Part shown: one piece after another, positions 10,798 to 19,933 of the stretch
How positions within the stretch are numbered: the stretch's first letter is position 1
Layout of the letters: every line of letters starts with the position of its first letter
NCBI GenBank assembly: GCA_001936135.1
Contig: CP012816.1
Coordinates: 4,027,501 to 4,091,500, forward strand
DNA length: 64,000 nt
Source of the DNA: Saccharomycopsis fibuligera x Saccharomycopsis cf. fibuligera
Lineage: Eukaryota > Ascomycota > Saccharomycetes > Ascoideales > Saccharomycopsidaceae
Direction: 5' to 3'
Translations under genes and position numbers: made by a program
Notes under the pieces: model-generated
Told to the model about the DNA's origin: nothing
Database searches by the model: none
What the model saw: the letters and a program-made list of their open reading frames with translations, nothing else

Positions 10798-11628
10798 TCA
10801 TGGCAAAACGAAAACTCTTTTGCTGATAACGTCCCAGTCGATAGCATTCCATACATTTTCCAAATATTTTTGTTTCTGATCCACTCCGTAGTCAAATAAA
10901 TAAGCATAATCCCAAACGCTAACACCCAACAATGGCAAAGTCCAATCTTTCTTACCATCTTTGACGTAAACTTGATGTTGAGCTAATTCTGCATACTGAT
11001 TCAAATCAATTGGAGCATTCAAATTCACAGATTGGTTACGGTTGTAGAAATAAGGTGATCCTTCATTGTTGAAGGTCTTGATCAGCAATTTCTTATCAGT
11101 ATTCTCCACTAAAAACACCCAGCCATTGTTATTCAACTCATTAGCTTTAGTTAAAAATTGTTGTTTCAATTGATCAAAGCTGCCAAAAGATTCATTCACT
11201 TTACGAGAAAGTTCTCTACTAGGCACGCTGGTATTCTGTTGTGGGTTTTCCACAAGCCCAGCGAAAAAAAAATGATTGTTGTGCAATTGAGAAGCATAGT
11301 GGAAGATGTTGCTTTGATGGGCAACATTAGCGGTAGTCAAAAGAGTTTGGAATGCATTTTGTTGTTCCAAATCGGTGCCGGAAGTCAATAGCGTGAGTTG
11401 AGTGGCAAGGTATGTTTGATAGTCTTTCCATGCAAGCTGGTAACCTTGCTGGGAGTACAAGTTTTGGATACCTTTGGACGACCAAAGATTGTCGTTGGCA
11501 AGTTGTGGGACATTATGTATGGAGCGACGAGAAATAGTTTGGAATTTCGTTATGGTAGCTTTGCTAGCTTTGGTAATGGTGTTCAAGCAAAGCTTACTGG
11601 ACGAGCCTGCAAATGTTTTGAAAGACAT
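10798..11628 (-). CDS. RSM26: mitochondrial small-subunit ribosomal protein mS42 (Rsm26)
   Basis: 276 aa, with a basic Ser/Thr-rich mitochondrial presequence ending near SRRSIHNVP. The body has the iron/manganese superoxide dismutase fold used structurally by mS42. Blocks shared with yeast Rsm26 include SNIFHYASQLHNNHFF, NEGSPYFYNRNQSVNLNAPI, WTLPLLGVSVWDYAYLFDYG and the C-terminal NAIDWDVISKRVF. It is structural in the mitoribosome; the metal-ligand set of true SODs is not kept. The paralogue Mrp1 (mS43) is a poorer match. Confidence 0.93.
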   Translation of the reverse strand: MSFKTFAGSSSKLCLNTITKASKATITKFQTISRRSIHNVPQLANDNLWSSKGIQNLYSQQGYQLAWKDYQTYLATQLTLLTSGTDLEQQNAFQTLLTTANVAHQSNIFHYASQLHNNHFFFAGLVENPQQNTSVPSRELSRKVNESFGSFDQLKQQFLTKANELNNNGWVFLVENTDKKLLIKTFNNEGSPYFYNRNQSVNLNAPIDLNQYAELAQHQVYVKDGKKDWTLPLLGVSVWDYAYLFDYGVDQKQKYLENVWNAIDWDVISKRVFVLP

Positions 11629-11717
11629 AGCGGTATAAAATCAGATACGTTGGTTTTTGCTATATACTGGCCAAGTCAGATCTGACCTCTCGTACTAGAA
11701 ACTATCCTGCTTCCACA

Positions 11718-11903
11718 TTAACCTATGATTTTCTTAAAAAATTTCAGCCGGTGGTCAATCTCGAAATATTTTTTTGTTCGTGATTTTGGTTTACGTTTCT
11801 TACCCGGCTTGAATGCTAAAGTAGCAGGCACCAGCGGAGGTAGTTTGGGGGCAATGAACTGATAATCCGAGATATAAGATACAGGATGCTGCATTATTGA
11901 CAT
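11718..11903 (-). CDS. small basic hypothetical protein, 61 aa
   Basis: Short frame between RSM26 (start 11628) and AIM25 (start 12042). The C-terminal half is strongly basic (KPGKKRKPKSRTKKYFEIDH) and the N-terminal part is neutral with a PKLPPLVPATL stretch. Size and composition would suit a small mitoribosomal or RNA-binding protein, but I do not recognise a family. If real, it shares a 138-base divergent promoter with AIM25, and the RSM26 promoter lies within or just downstream of it. Chance occurrence is possible at this length. Confidence 0.35.
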   Translation of the reverse strand: MSIMQHPVSYISDYQFIAPKLPPLVPATLAFKPGKKRKPKSRTKKYFEIDHRLKFFKKIIG

Positions 11904-12041
11904 TAAAATTGACCACCAATACAGCTCTTAAATTTAAAAATAAAAAATTTAACAAGTAAATAAAATAATAAAAACCGGAGAAAAGGAGGTAAAGTAAAAG
12001 CTGCAATCTTACACTTATAATAGCTAAGACACAACCATTCA

Positions 12042-13241
12042 ATGAGCAAACTTTTAAGCCCGCTCGGTGCCATCGCGGCCCATAGCGGCAAGCCAATTCT
12101 CTCCAAATCATCACTGCATGCCTTTATGTCCTCATTAGCCAAGCATACAAGCGTCAATAAAACTATTTGTGAGAATAAACTTCAATGGCAAGTAAGCAGG
12201 CACTACTCGCCCTTGCCGCGCTATGACCCATCATCAGCAACTAGAAGAACAATAAAAAGACGCCGTTTACAATCAGAGCTCAACAACGAAACCAAAAACA
12301 GAATGGATGATATATATGACAATAGCGGTTATAATACTCACAATTATGAAAACCACGATCAGATAAACCATAACGCTACCGATATTTACGGCTCCAATGG
12401 CACATTATTTCGTCCAAGTCATCAGACTGGTGTTCTAAGCGATGCAGCCATTAGCATCCTTAGTGAACCAACGTTAGTAGTTGAACGGAAAATCGAATAC
12501 ATGAATTTGTTTCTTGGCTTTGAACAAGCTAACAATTATGATATTATGAACGCTCAAGGGCAAGTTATTGGGTACTTGCGCGAGCGTGATTTGGGAATAA
12601 TGAAGGTGATTATGCGTCAGTTGTATAAACTTCATCGACCATTTGATGTGGATGTGTTGGATTTGAATGGTAATGTTATAATGAACATCAAAAGACCATT
12701 CTCATTTATCAATTCACATATTAAGATTTCTGCACCATCAAGTGGGGTGCCCTTGCAACTACCGGATGGTACTGCTAAAGGTGGCAGTAGTAGTGGCGTT
12801 GGCAGTAGAGTTCCTGAAACGATTCTCGGGGAAACTATTCAACAGTGGCACTTGTGGCGCCGTAAATATAACCTATTCAAATGTACTGATTCGGAAAGAG
12901 AAGAGTATGAGCAATTCGGTTACGTTGATACCCAATTTCTTGGGTTTGATTTCAAAATTAGAGACTCGGATGGCAAAATTGTTGCCCTGATTGATCGCAC
13001 CTGGGGTGGGTTCGGGAGAGAGTTTTTAACTGATGTGGCAACTTATATCATTCGTATGGATAAGCAGTTATCGTTCAATGATGGCGTTCTTGTTGAAGGG
13101 GAACAGTTAAGCGAGTATGAGATGTCGCTAGCGGAAAGAGCAGTGTTGTTGGCTAATACGGTGAGTATTGATTTTGATTATTTTTCAAGACATTCGAGAA
13201 ACGGCGGGGGTGGGTTATTGTCCTTTGGCGACTATGAGTGA
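12042..13241 (+). CDS. AIM25: mitochondrial phospholipid-scramblase-family protein Aim25
   Basis: 399 aa with a basic, Ser-rich N-terminus (possible mitochondrial targeting) and an Asn-rich linker up to about residue 110. The scramblase domain then starts (SEPTLVVERKIEYMNLFLGF), with LHRPFDVDVLDLNGNVIMNIKRPF and a C-terminal VALIDRTWGGFGREFLTDVA block, the characteristic 'D..W.GfgRE.fTd' of scramblases. A Gly/Ser-rich insert sits near residues 240-260. S. cerevisiae AIM25 is a mitochondrial protein affecting mitochondrial morphology and inheritance. Single exon. Confidence 0.93.
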   Translation: MSKLLSPLGAIAAHSGKPILSKSSLHAFMSSLAKHTSVNKTICENKLQWQVSRHYSPLPRYDPSSATRRTIKRRRLQSELNNETKNRMDDIYDNSGYNTHNYENHDQINHNATDIYGSNGTLFRPSHQTGVLSDAAISILSEPTLVVERKIEYMNLFLGFEQANNYDIMNAQGQVIGYLRERDLGIMKVIMRQLYKLHRPFDVDVLDLNGNVIMNIKRPFSFINSHIKISAPSSGVPLQLPDGTAKGGSSSGVGSRVPETILGETIQQWHLWRRKYNLFKCTDSEREEYEQFGYVDTQFLGFDFKIRDSDGKIVALIDRTWGGFGREFLTDVATYIIRMDKQLSFNDGVLVEGEQLSEYEMSLAERAVLLANTVSIDFDYFSRHSRNGGGGLLSFGDYE

Positions 13242-13552
13242 AAAAGATGCGTAACGCATATGTAACGCGTCAGCTTTCTGTGTTATAATTATATTTACTT
13301 ATTTTTCTTCCTCTTGTACATTGGCGTCAGCTACAAATAAACGGAAATAAAGTATCAATATTATCAGTATTGTGTATTAAGAAGTGAAAGAACGTTTTGA
13401 CATAAGATCTAAAAATAATAGAAGATGTATTTCAAATGGCATGTTCACAAAGCAAATCATAACTTTATAGAGATAAAAAAACAAAAGAAAAAAAGCGAAA
13501 TACTTCAACCGTAGAAAAGCTAAGAAGTCTGGAAAAAAAGATGTAGAATAGC
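13242..13552. other. convergent intergenic region AIM25 / CREG-like
   Basis: About 310 bases of AT-rich 3' flanks. Nothing recognised. Confidence 0.4.
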
Positions 13553-14308
13553 TTATAATGCTGACGGGATCTGATAACTGGTGACCAAATTCTGAAAATT
13601 GGTGTTTTTCTCTTGCAAGTCACTCAAAAAATTGGCAAATTCTGAATCGGACAATGGTTCAGCCTGATGGTAAATCTCCACTGGAATATCGCCAATGAAT
13701 GCTCTATCACCAAATCCGCCAATGAAGTAAATGCTTTCCACAACAACCTTGGCCCAGAACCCACTATGAGCACTAACCTTGGAGCTTGGAAGCCAAAACT
13801 TGGCATCCGGGTGTCTTTTAACAAACTTGGCTTCTAAAATGGTTCTTTGTACTGGATCTTGGATGTCAAAGCGTTCCACTTTGCCCTTCAAGATGATTCT
13901 TGGAGATCCGGCGGTTGAGAAAGCAATTCCACCTGGGTAATGAGTGTTAACGCGATCATTTGGCTGATGGTCGCCGGTGCGGATGGAGAACGAAAGTTTG
14001 CCATCCTTGGAATTCTTGATGTTGCGATAAGTGGAGGAGATGTTGAGCAAGATCAACACCGGATCGCCAGTGCTGAAACCGTCGACGTAGTACTCAGAAA
14101 AGGAAACGGGAAAGTTTTCTTTGTCAACGGTAGCTAAGTTTCCAAGCGATTCTCTTTGAACCAAAGTTCTAGCAATTCGGGCAGCCTCGAAGACCGAAGG
14201 CACGCTGGCTGGGTTTTCGTGGTAGTCTTTCTTGGAGGTGATGGTGGCGCCCATGGTGATTATAGCAAAAACAGAGATTATGTTGAGCACGAGAAGGGAT
14301 AAGTTCAT
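13553..14308 (-). CDS. secreted CREG-like protein (split-barrel flavin-reductase fold)
   Basis: 251 aa from the ATG at 14308. This start gives a clean signal peptide (MNLSLLVLNIISVFAIITMG); the frame is open further up to 14440, but that stretch looks like promoter. The mature protein has the CREG/pyridoxamine-oxidase-like split barrel: ARIARTLVQRESLGNLATV, the SFSEYYVDG region, NDRVNTHYPGGIAFSTAGSP and the C-terminal FWAKVVVESIYFIGGFGDRA. Human CREG1 is a lysosomal/secreted glycoprotein of this fold that lacks FMN chemistry. Fungal members are secreted or vacuolar, with unclear function. Confidence 0.85.
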   Translation of the reverse strand: MNLSLLVLNIISVFAIITMGATITSKKDYHENPASVPSVFEAARIARTLVQRESLGNLATVDKENFPVSFSEYYVDGFSTGDPVLILLNISSTYRNIKNSKDGKLSFSIRTGDHQPNDRVNTHYPGGIAFSTAGSPRIILKGKVERFDIQDPVQRTILEAKFVKRHPDAKFWLPSSKVSAHSGFWAKVVVESIYFIGGFGDRAFIGDIPVEIYHQAEPLSDSEFANFLSDLQEKNTNFQNLVTSYQIPSAL

Positions 14309-14889
14309 AATATGGTGCAGAAAAGAAGCAGACTTTTTCGAAACAAAAGAAGAAAAGTGAAAGAGAAGATAAACTGTGGACGGCGTGGTTTTATAGTTTG
14401 ACTTTCGAGGCAAAGCTAAAGGGTGGGTGTGGTGTTGCATCGACTCAATACTCGAGTATCTTCAAATCACCCTGGGCTGAGAAGTCTCATGCGCTAAACT
14501 CACATGCACCTCCTCATCACAGAGGGTGCGAATTCAGGAGCCCATGGTCCGCAACAATGGTGTATGCGTTGGGGCAGATTGTGTCTTGAGGAATTGGACT
14601 TTTACTTATCTAATAGATCAGTAGTGTAACATGTCAGGTGGGGTACGGCAGGTGACATAGCTTACCCTCCTGTTTTTTAAGAGCACTACCAAACGCGCTA
14701 ACAGCACCTCAGGAAGAGCAAGACGAAAAAGGCCATTCGACTTCAAAACCCAAACAAGACGCCGCTCCCGTTTTCAGTGCAGTTAGCAAAAACGCCAAAC
14801 GCGCCATAATTGCTAAACTGCCCTCAATTCCCCAACATACACATATCCATCAGCCTCATCATCAACAAGTTAACAGCCTTTTATCAATC
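14309..14889. other. divergent intergenic region (CREG-like / zinc-finger regulator)
   Basis: Promoters of two divergent genes. Moderately GC-rich in 14400-14580. No further gene supported. Confidence 0.45.
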
Positions 14890-17637
14890 ATGGACGAATC
14901 TCAAGTGAACGCTGCTGCCGTTGCTGCTGTTGCTGCTGTTGCTGCCGCTGAAGCTGAGGCCGGGGCCGAGGCCAAGCAGAACTTTGGTCACCAACAGTCT
15001 AACAAAGACTACAGCAACAGCAACAGCAACAGCAACATCATCTCTGTTGGTAATCATACTGCTGATCAAACCGCGTCTTCTTCTACTTTCTCTCAACCCC
15101 AATCCCAGACGTCATTTTCATATGCTGCTGGTGCAAACGCGTCCGTTGATAATAGCTCTATTCTGTTGCTGAGCCTCCATGCTCCATTAACTCCATCACC
15201 GCCGCCTTTTTACCACCAACCACCGCCTCCCGTAGAACAGACATTTGACACTATCGAACAAGCTAAATTATACTTGGCCAATTACATGGCCCATACAAAC
15301 ACAAAGCTCGTTATTTACCGTTCCAACAAGCAACGCGGTACCATAAATTATCGCTGTATTCTCGGTGGAGTCTACGTCAACAAGCGGCTGCTCAACGACG
15401 AGACTCGTCGTCGCAAATCCACCACCGAGAAAATCAACTGTGGCTTCAAAGTGTTCATCAAGTATGATAAGTACGAAAACAAGTGTCGTCTTACCGTACC
15501 ATATCCGTATCACTCGCACCCGGTTGTCAGCTATGATGACCGCGGTAAAAACGCTGCTGTTGGTATCACTACATCCAATATATTAGATACCACCAATAAT
15601 GCTTCCGTTTCTGCTGATTCTTTTGTTCCTTTAACCAGAAATGATTATAAACGTCCCACTGCGGTTATAGAATTCATTTACGAGCTTATCTATAAGTACA
15701 GTATTACCGATTTTAGCAAGATCAAAGAAGCCTTGTTAACAAAATTCCCAGAGTTTAGATTCGAGGATGCTCAGTTGCAAATGGAAATTAGTGCTGCCAC
15801 CCAGCAACACAGTATGGTACCAAATCGCCCTTACAGCTATGGCGATGATAGCAGCAGTGGTGGTAATCCTGATATCAATGAGGAATCAATCAAAACCAAA
15901 AATAATCATACCGATAGCCTTAATCACGCTTATCCATTGGATACATATACTAACACCATACTAAATAACGCGGCTATCTGTGAAAACGCTCATTTGAGTG
16001 ATGCCGACGTCAACAGTAACCAAGATGTTAATGGTGATGATGCTGAATTTGACACCATTACTAGATTCATATATACCTTGCTTGCACATACGCATATACG
16101 TGATACCAACAGCATTGAATTCTTGCTCTCTGACAAGTTCAAAGATGTGCAACTCAGCCGCAATGAAATTATGCAGAAAGTTGATTTTTGCTCAAAATTG
16201 AAAAACTACGTTGGTGGCATATTATATACTCAGGGCTCACCTAACTCCAAGCTCCATAAAGAAGATTATATCGAATCCAATACCAATATGAGTGCTAATT
16301 CTAACGATGTCTTTTCCAACGGTACTTCAAAACGTGAAGAGGACACGAATGAGAATTCTGGTAATGATAATATTGACCCCGAAATTACAGTTGCTTTTAC
16401 TGAAGGGTCAATAAGCGGTTCCAAAGATAACATTTATAGGAGTGGTCTAGATAATGCAAAGAAAAACGTTAGCGATTATGGCAGCCACAATAATGAAGAA
16501 CCTAGCAACCTTTCAAATGTTCCTACACAATTCAGTAACAACGTCATTAGCCAGGCAATTGCATTGACTAGAGTTGGCAATAAACCTTCTTTAAATTCTG
16601 CTTTTGATATTTTTGTCAAAACCCCAAAAAGCAGCAGCGCCACTATCACGTCTCATGATAAAAAATTGGAGCAACCGTCCACTTTTTCTGCTACTCCTAC
16701 TCCTACTCCTACTCCTACTCCTACTCCTACTCCTGAATTTCAGGCACACTCGGACAAAAACACCAAAGAAGAGTCGGCACAGCTAAGTGAGCGACTATTT
16801 GATTCAATGGAAGAGGCGAAAGAGTACTTGAAATCATACATGAAGCGCAATCATGTTGGACTTGTGGTGTACAAATCAGGAAGCAACCGCGGTTACTCAT
16901 TATATCGATGCGAATTGGGTGGCAAACCAGAAGAAAATCAGAATAAGCGCCGTAAGTCGTTAAGAAACATCAACGAAAATAACGATGGCAGTAGTCAAAG
17001 TAAATACAACCACGCTAATGATGGTAATAACAGCCATGGCGGAGCTGACTCTTTCGATTCTTCGGAAACCAGCATGATTGAAGGAAACGGAAAGCCACTA
17101 AAAAAAAGATTCAGGACGTCTAAAAAACTTGATTGCCCATTTAAAGTTCATGTAAAACTAGACAAGAAAATTCAGAAATACAAACTAACTGTCCCTGCTG
17201 GTGGACACAACCACCCAACGGCTATTAACAGCAGCAGCGATAATGGTGTTGCTGTGCCGCGCTCAGCAATTTTGCGGAAAAGAACTAGAGAACATTTGGA
17301 TTATATGAAAACTTTGTACTTGTATGGGATTACAAAGCCAAAATTTTTAAAAAAAAGGTTAATGCAGCAGTTTCCTGATTTGCATGTTATTGATAAGGAT
17401 ATTTACAATGACATCAGCAAGATCAAGAAAGAGATTCATGATAATAATAGCAATGCTGAAAGTAGCACGGATAGCTTAAGCAAAGAAAGTCAATTTCAAG
17501 AAGAAATCCAAGCACAGATTGCCACCATTGAGCGACAAACCCGGGAATTAGCTGATCGCGGTATTAATATAAGCGTTGGTAGTGATTCTAGTACTGGTGC
17601 TGATAAAAACAACGAGCAAAAGAAAATCTCGGACTAG
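14890..17637 (+). CDS. transcription factor with two FAR1/WRKY-GCM1-type zinc fingers (Rbf1/Rcs1-like)
   Basis: 915 aa. Two copies of the same domain lie at about 118-212 and 636-778. Each has an F(D)xxExAKxYL...Y helix, a YRC(I/E)LGG block with Cys about 156 / 674, a basic linker (RRRKS), a C(G/P)FKV block with Cys about 184 / 749, and an HxH pair (208/210; 773/775), i.e. C-C-HxH ligands. That is the FAR1/WRKY-GCM1 fold, shared by MULE transposase DNA-binding domains and the yeast regulators Aft1/Rcs1 and Candida Rbf1. The domain-1 linker is short; domain 2 has about 60 extra residues of Asn/Ser-rich insert between its Cys ligands. The rest is low complexity: Ala-rich start, Asn/Asp-rich middle, and a Thr-Pro repeat near residues 600-617. 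It is likely a nuclear DNA-binding regulator; targets unknown. Confidence 0.75.
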   Translation: MDESQVNAAAVAAVAAVAAAEAEAGAEAKQNFGHQQSNKDYSNSNSNSNIISVGNHTADQTASSSTFSQPQSQTSFSYAAGANASVDNSSILLLSLHAPLTPSPPPFYHQPPPPVEQTFDTIEQAKLYLANYMAHTNTKLVIYRSNKQRGTINYRCILGGVYVNKRLLNDETRRRKSTTEKINCGFKVFIKYDKYENKCRLTVPYPYHSHPVVSYDDRGKNAAVGITTSNILDTTNNASVSADSFVPLTRNDYKRPTAVIEFIYELIYKYSITDFSKIKEALLTKFPEFRFEDAQLQMEISAATQQHSMVPNRPYSYGDDSSSGGNPDINEESIKTKNNHTDSLNHAYPLDTYTNTILNNAAICENAHLSDADVNSNQDVNGDDAEFDTITRFIYTLLAHTHIRDTNSIEFLLSDKFKDVQLSRNEIMQKVDFCSKLKNYVGGILYTQGSPNSKLHKEDYIESNTNMSANSNDVFSNGTSKREEDTNENSGNDNIDPEITVAFTEGSISGSKDNIYRSGLDNAKKNVSDYGSHNNEEPSNLSNVPTQFSNNVISQAIALTRVGNKPSLNSAFDIFVKTPKSSSATITSHDKKLEQPSTFSATPTPTPTPTPTPTPEFQAHSDKNTKEESAQLSERLFDSMEEAKEYLKSYMKRNHVGLVVYKSGSNRGYSLYRCELGGKPEENQNKRRKSLRNINENNDGSSQSKYNHANDGNNSHGGADSFDSSETSMIEGNGKPLKKRFRTSKKLDCPFKVHVKLDKKIQKYKLTVPAGGHNHPTAINSSSDNGVAVPRSAILRKRTREHLDYMKTLYLYGITKPKFLKKRLMQQFPDLHVIDKDIYNDISKIKKEIHDNNSNAESSTDSLSKESQFQEEIQAQIATIERQTRELADRGINISVGSDSSTGADKNNEQKKISD
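16692..16734 (+). repeat. in-frame (ACTCCT)n hexamer repeat
   Basis: About seven copies of ACTCCT encode a Thr-Pro run in the linker before the second zinc finger of the FAR1-type regulator. Likely length-variable between strains. Confidence 0.85.
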
Positions 17638-18304
17638 GTCAACAATGAAAGCACCAGGTAAAGCACAGGAAAGATAGTGATAATAATGTACACGCTGTAA
17701 CTTAGGTTGGCACCAGATTTACTTTAATTTTAACTAATTTTTCACCCTATTGCTTTTTTTATATCACAACTGCGAAATTCTTTTAGGCCTTTTATAATTT
17801 TCTTAACCAATTTTTTTTTCACATGCCAATGCAGTTGATCTACGTATGCACAAAAACCAATACCGGAAATCTCTGCGCGAAAAAATCAATGCGTTAACAT
17901 GCACTCAGTTATTCATAAAATGAAAAAAAAAAAAAAAAAAAAAATTAATAAAGCTGTAAACCGTATACATTATTATACCTTGGCGAATATAAACTTATCT
18001 GTATAACGCGTACAATATAGCTTAGTTGTTACCGTATATAGGAAACTGACAGAGTATGTAGTGACTAGATCCACTTCTCATACCTGAGGGGGCCACCTCT
18101 GAGTAGCACTAGTGAGATTAGTCACTCATCTAGTAGTGGAGGAAAGTCACCTACTACAGATGTAGTTACGTAGTAAACTAGTTAAGTAATGAAATTGGAT
18201 TTACTTTCCTTGCTTTTATTATAAATTTTATCACAAAATAAATGCATTCTGTTTTTACAGTTATAAATAACTATTTCATTTTTCACACATAATGATGATC
18301 TTGC
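17638..18304. other. gene-poor AT-rich flank of the repeat island
   Basis: 3' flank of the zinc-finger regulator, with a 22-base A tract at 17923-17944. At about 18057-18195 there is a patch dense in related inverted words (GTGACTAG, AGTCACTC, CTAGTAGTGG, ATCCACTT) that ends in GTTACGTAGTAAACTAGTT. No gene. Confidence 0.5.
18150..18192 (+). repeat. short dispersed repeat, copy shared with about 26130-26170 (opposite strand)
   Basis: The word GTTACGTAGTAAACTAGTT with similar flanks occurs here and, reverse-complemented, near 26135-26153. The flanks match only partly. It may be the end of an old transposable-element copy. Confidence 0.45.
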
Positions 18305-18920
18305 TAAAAAAGAAATTATACCTATGAACGGCATGGTGGTGCCATTCGGTATTGAATGTTTGCTTGTTTAGCATTTGCCAAAATGCTAGACATTGTAATT
18401 CAGTGGCCCTCTTAAATTTGTGCCAACTAGCTTAAAAGAGTAATTTATCTTTTTTTTCTCGCGCACTTATGCACTACCGTTTCTGGATATGAAGTCAAAG
18501 ACTTATTTGGGAATAAACAGTTTGTCCTTGGTCATCGCCCCCGTCGATCGTGTCAAGAACATCTCTCCACCAGAATTAGTCGGGAACATGCCCTGGTTTA
18601 CGTGCTCATATATAGTTCATTTTAAAATAGTGATCTAAGAGAAATTTTTTGATGTTGGAAAAGTTGAACTTTGTGTACATCGCTTGTATCAAATTTTTTG
18701 GCCAACCCTGTTTTGGGATTTCAACTCCAAGATAGGTTAGTTTGTAATCTTCTTTCACTTACTTTATCGGAAAGCCTAAAAGCATTTTTCGAGTCTGTTA
18801 GATTCGTGGAATTGGAAGAAATGAGCGCTTTTGATTTCCCATAGTTCAAACCTCCTCTAAACATTACAACTTTTCAACCTTGAGGTGATATTATTCAACA
18901 ATTATATAATATGTTGAAAA
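18305..18920 (-). mobile_element. decayed LINE (Zorro/L1-like) reverse-transcriptase fragment
   Basis: On the minus strand the conceptual translation shows pieces of a non-LTR reverse transcriptase. At about 18810-18855 it reads GLNYGKSKALISSNS, like the 'K.N..KS' block after the RT catalytic site. At about 18610-18736 it reads YLGVEIPKQGWPKNLIQA, the 'YLG..i....' block typical of L1-clade RTs. A further coding-like piece with WHKFKRATELQCLAFWQMLN lies at about 18312-18430. The first two blocks are in different frames and stops intervene, so this is a dead, 5'- and 3'-truncated copy. L1-like Zorro elements are known in Candida species. No tail or target duplication was identified. Confidence 0.6.
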
Positions 18921-18970
18921 AACCAAAAATCCTGTTGCATATTGATATAACTAGATGGATTCAGGATGAA

Positions 18971-19200
18971 AATTGAGTTCTAGAACGGATCAAGAGATAC
19001 AGTCACGGAATGACCTTATCTTTAATCCTCTACGCGGTTGCAGAACGTATATTCACTTTTATGAATGGCTCAATACTAATATTGTATTTAGCCTGAATAT
19101 TATTTATATACGGTTCAACCCATATATATTTATTATATTTTAGTAAGAATAAGAAATTATAGGAGTTTATATTGAGAGAGGAACAAGCATATTAGTATAG
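18971..19200 (-). mobile_element. old solo-LTR fossil (same family as 26337-26620)
   Basis: Divergent copy in minus orientation. It starts with a TTGAGTTCTAGAAC-like end and runs through a GGCTCAATACTAATATTG / TTCAACCCATATATATTTATTA core that parallels the minus-strand copy at 26.4-26.6 kb. Clearly older than the other copies by its divergence. An LTR-retrotransposon relic; no internal region seen. Confidence 0.5.
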
Positions 19201-19220
19201 AGAAGCATCCTGAAAGATAG

Positions 19221-19470
19221 AAGCTTACGGAACGCTGATATCTCAGGGCTCATAGTTATTGGATTTGAGAGCCTTGTATTTCTAATATAACTAAATAATT
19301 ATAAATATATAACAAGATTGGGTCGAACAGTGTATAAATGATAATCAGACTGAATACAACACATATTAGCGTTGAGCTATAAATAGTAGTAAATATGCAT
19401 ATTGTAAGCCAGAATAGAAGATTCTAAGAAATATTATGTAAGAAATATTAACTATCTGTATTCAGATCTT
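19221..19470 (+). mobile_element. solo-LTR fossil, plus orientation
   Basis: About 250 bases nearly matching the reverse complement of 26372-26610 (shared CTGATATCTCAGGG, GGGTCGAACAGTGTATAAATG, AATACAACACATATTAGCG). A remnant of a tRNA-associated LTR retrotransposon (Ty-like); no internal genes. Relatively young copy. Confidence 0.7.
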
Positions 19471-19765
19471 TTCGGAATACTGACATCTCAGGGTTCATTT
19501 TGGATGTAAAGGCCTTGTATTTCAAAAATAACTAATAATAAATATATAAAAATATTGGGCTGGACCCTGTTTAAATAATAATCAGACTGAATACAAAACA
19601 TGTTAGAGATTCACGATTAATAGTACTAAGTACGGGTATCTTGCACCAAGATAAATGATCCGCGAAGTTATTCAGTAGTAAATATTGTTTAACTGTATTC
19701 AGATTTGTTGGTTTAGAACTCAATGTTCGTCAGATCTGCTGGTCAAGAACTCAATGTTCGTCAGA
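19471..19765 (+). mobile_element. second solo-LTR fossil in tandem, with duplicated terminal segment
   Basis: Directly follows the preceding copy in the same orientation and shares its landmarks (CTGACATCTCAGGGTTC, TAATAATCAGACTGAATACA). It is more diverged. Its terminal CAGAT..TTAGAACTCAATGTTCGT segment is present twice as a 31-base tandem duplication (19701-19762). It ends about 170 bases upstream of a tRNA gene. Confidence 0.65.
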
Positions 19766-19933
19766 AGTCGTACAAGTGCTTTACAAAATCTCTGAAGAAG
19801 ATTACAGAGCTAAAGGCTGGACAAAATATACTGATCCAAGAGAAATCAGTGGTGTGAGGATCAATTTAGAATACTAGTATATCAGGACTTGGATAGTGGT
19901 CACTTTCCAAGATTTACAGAAAAACTAAAAAAA

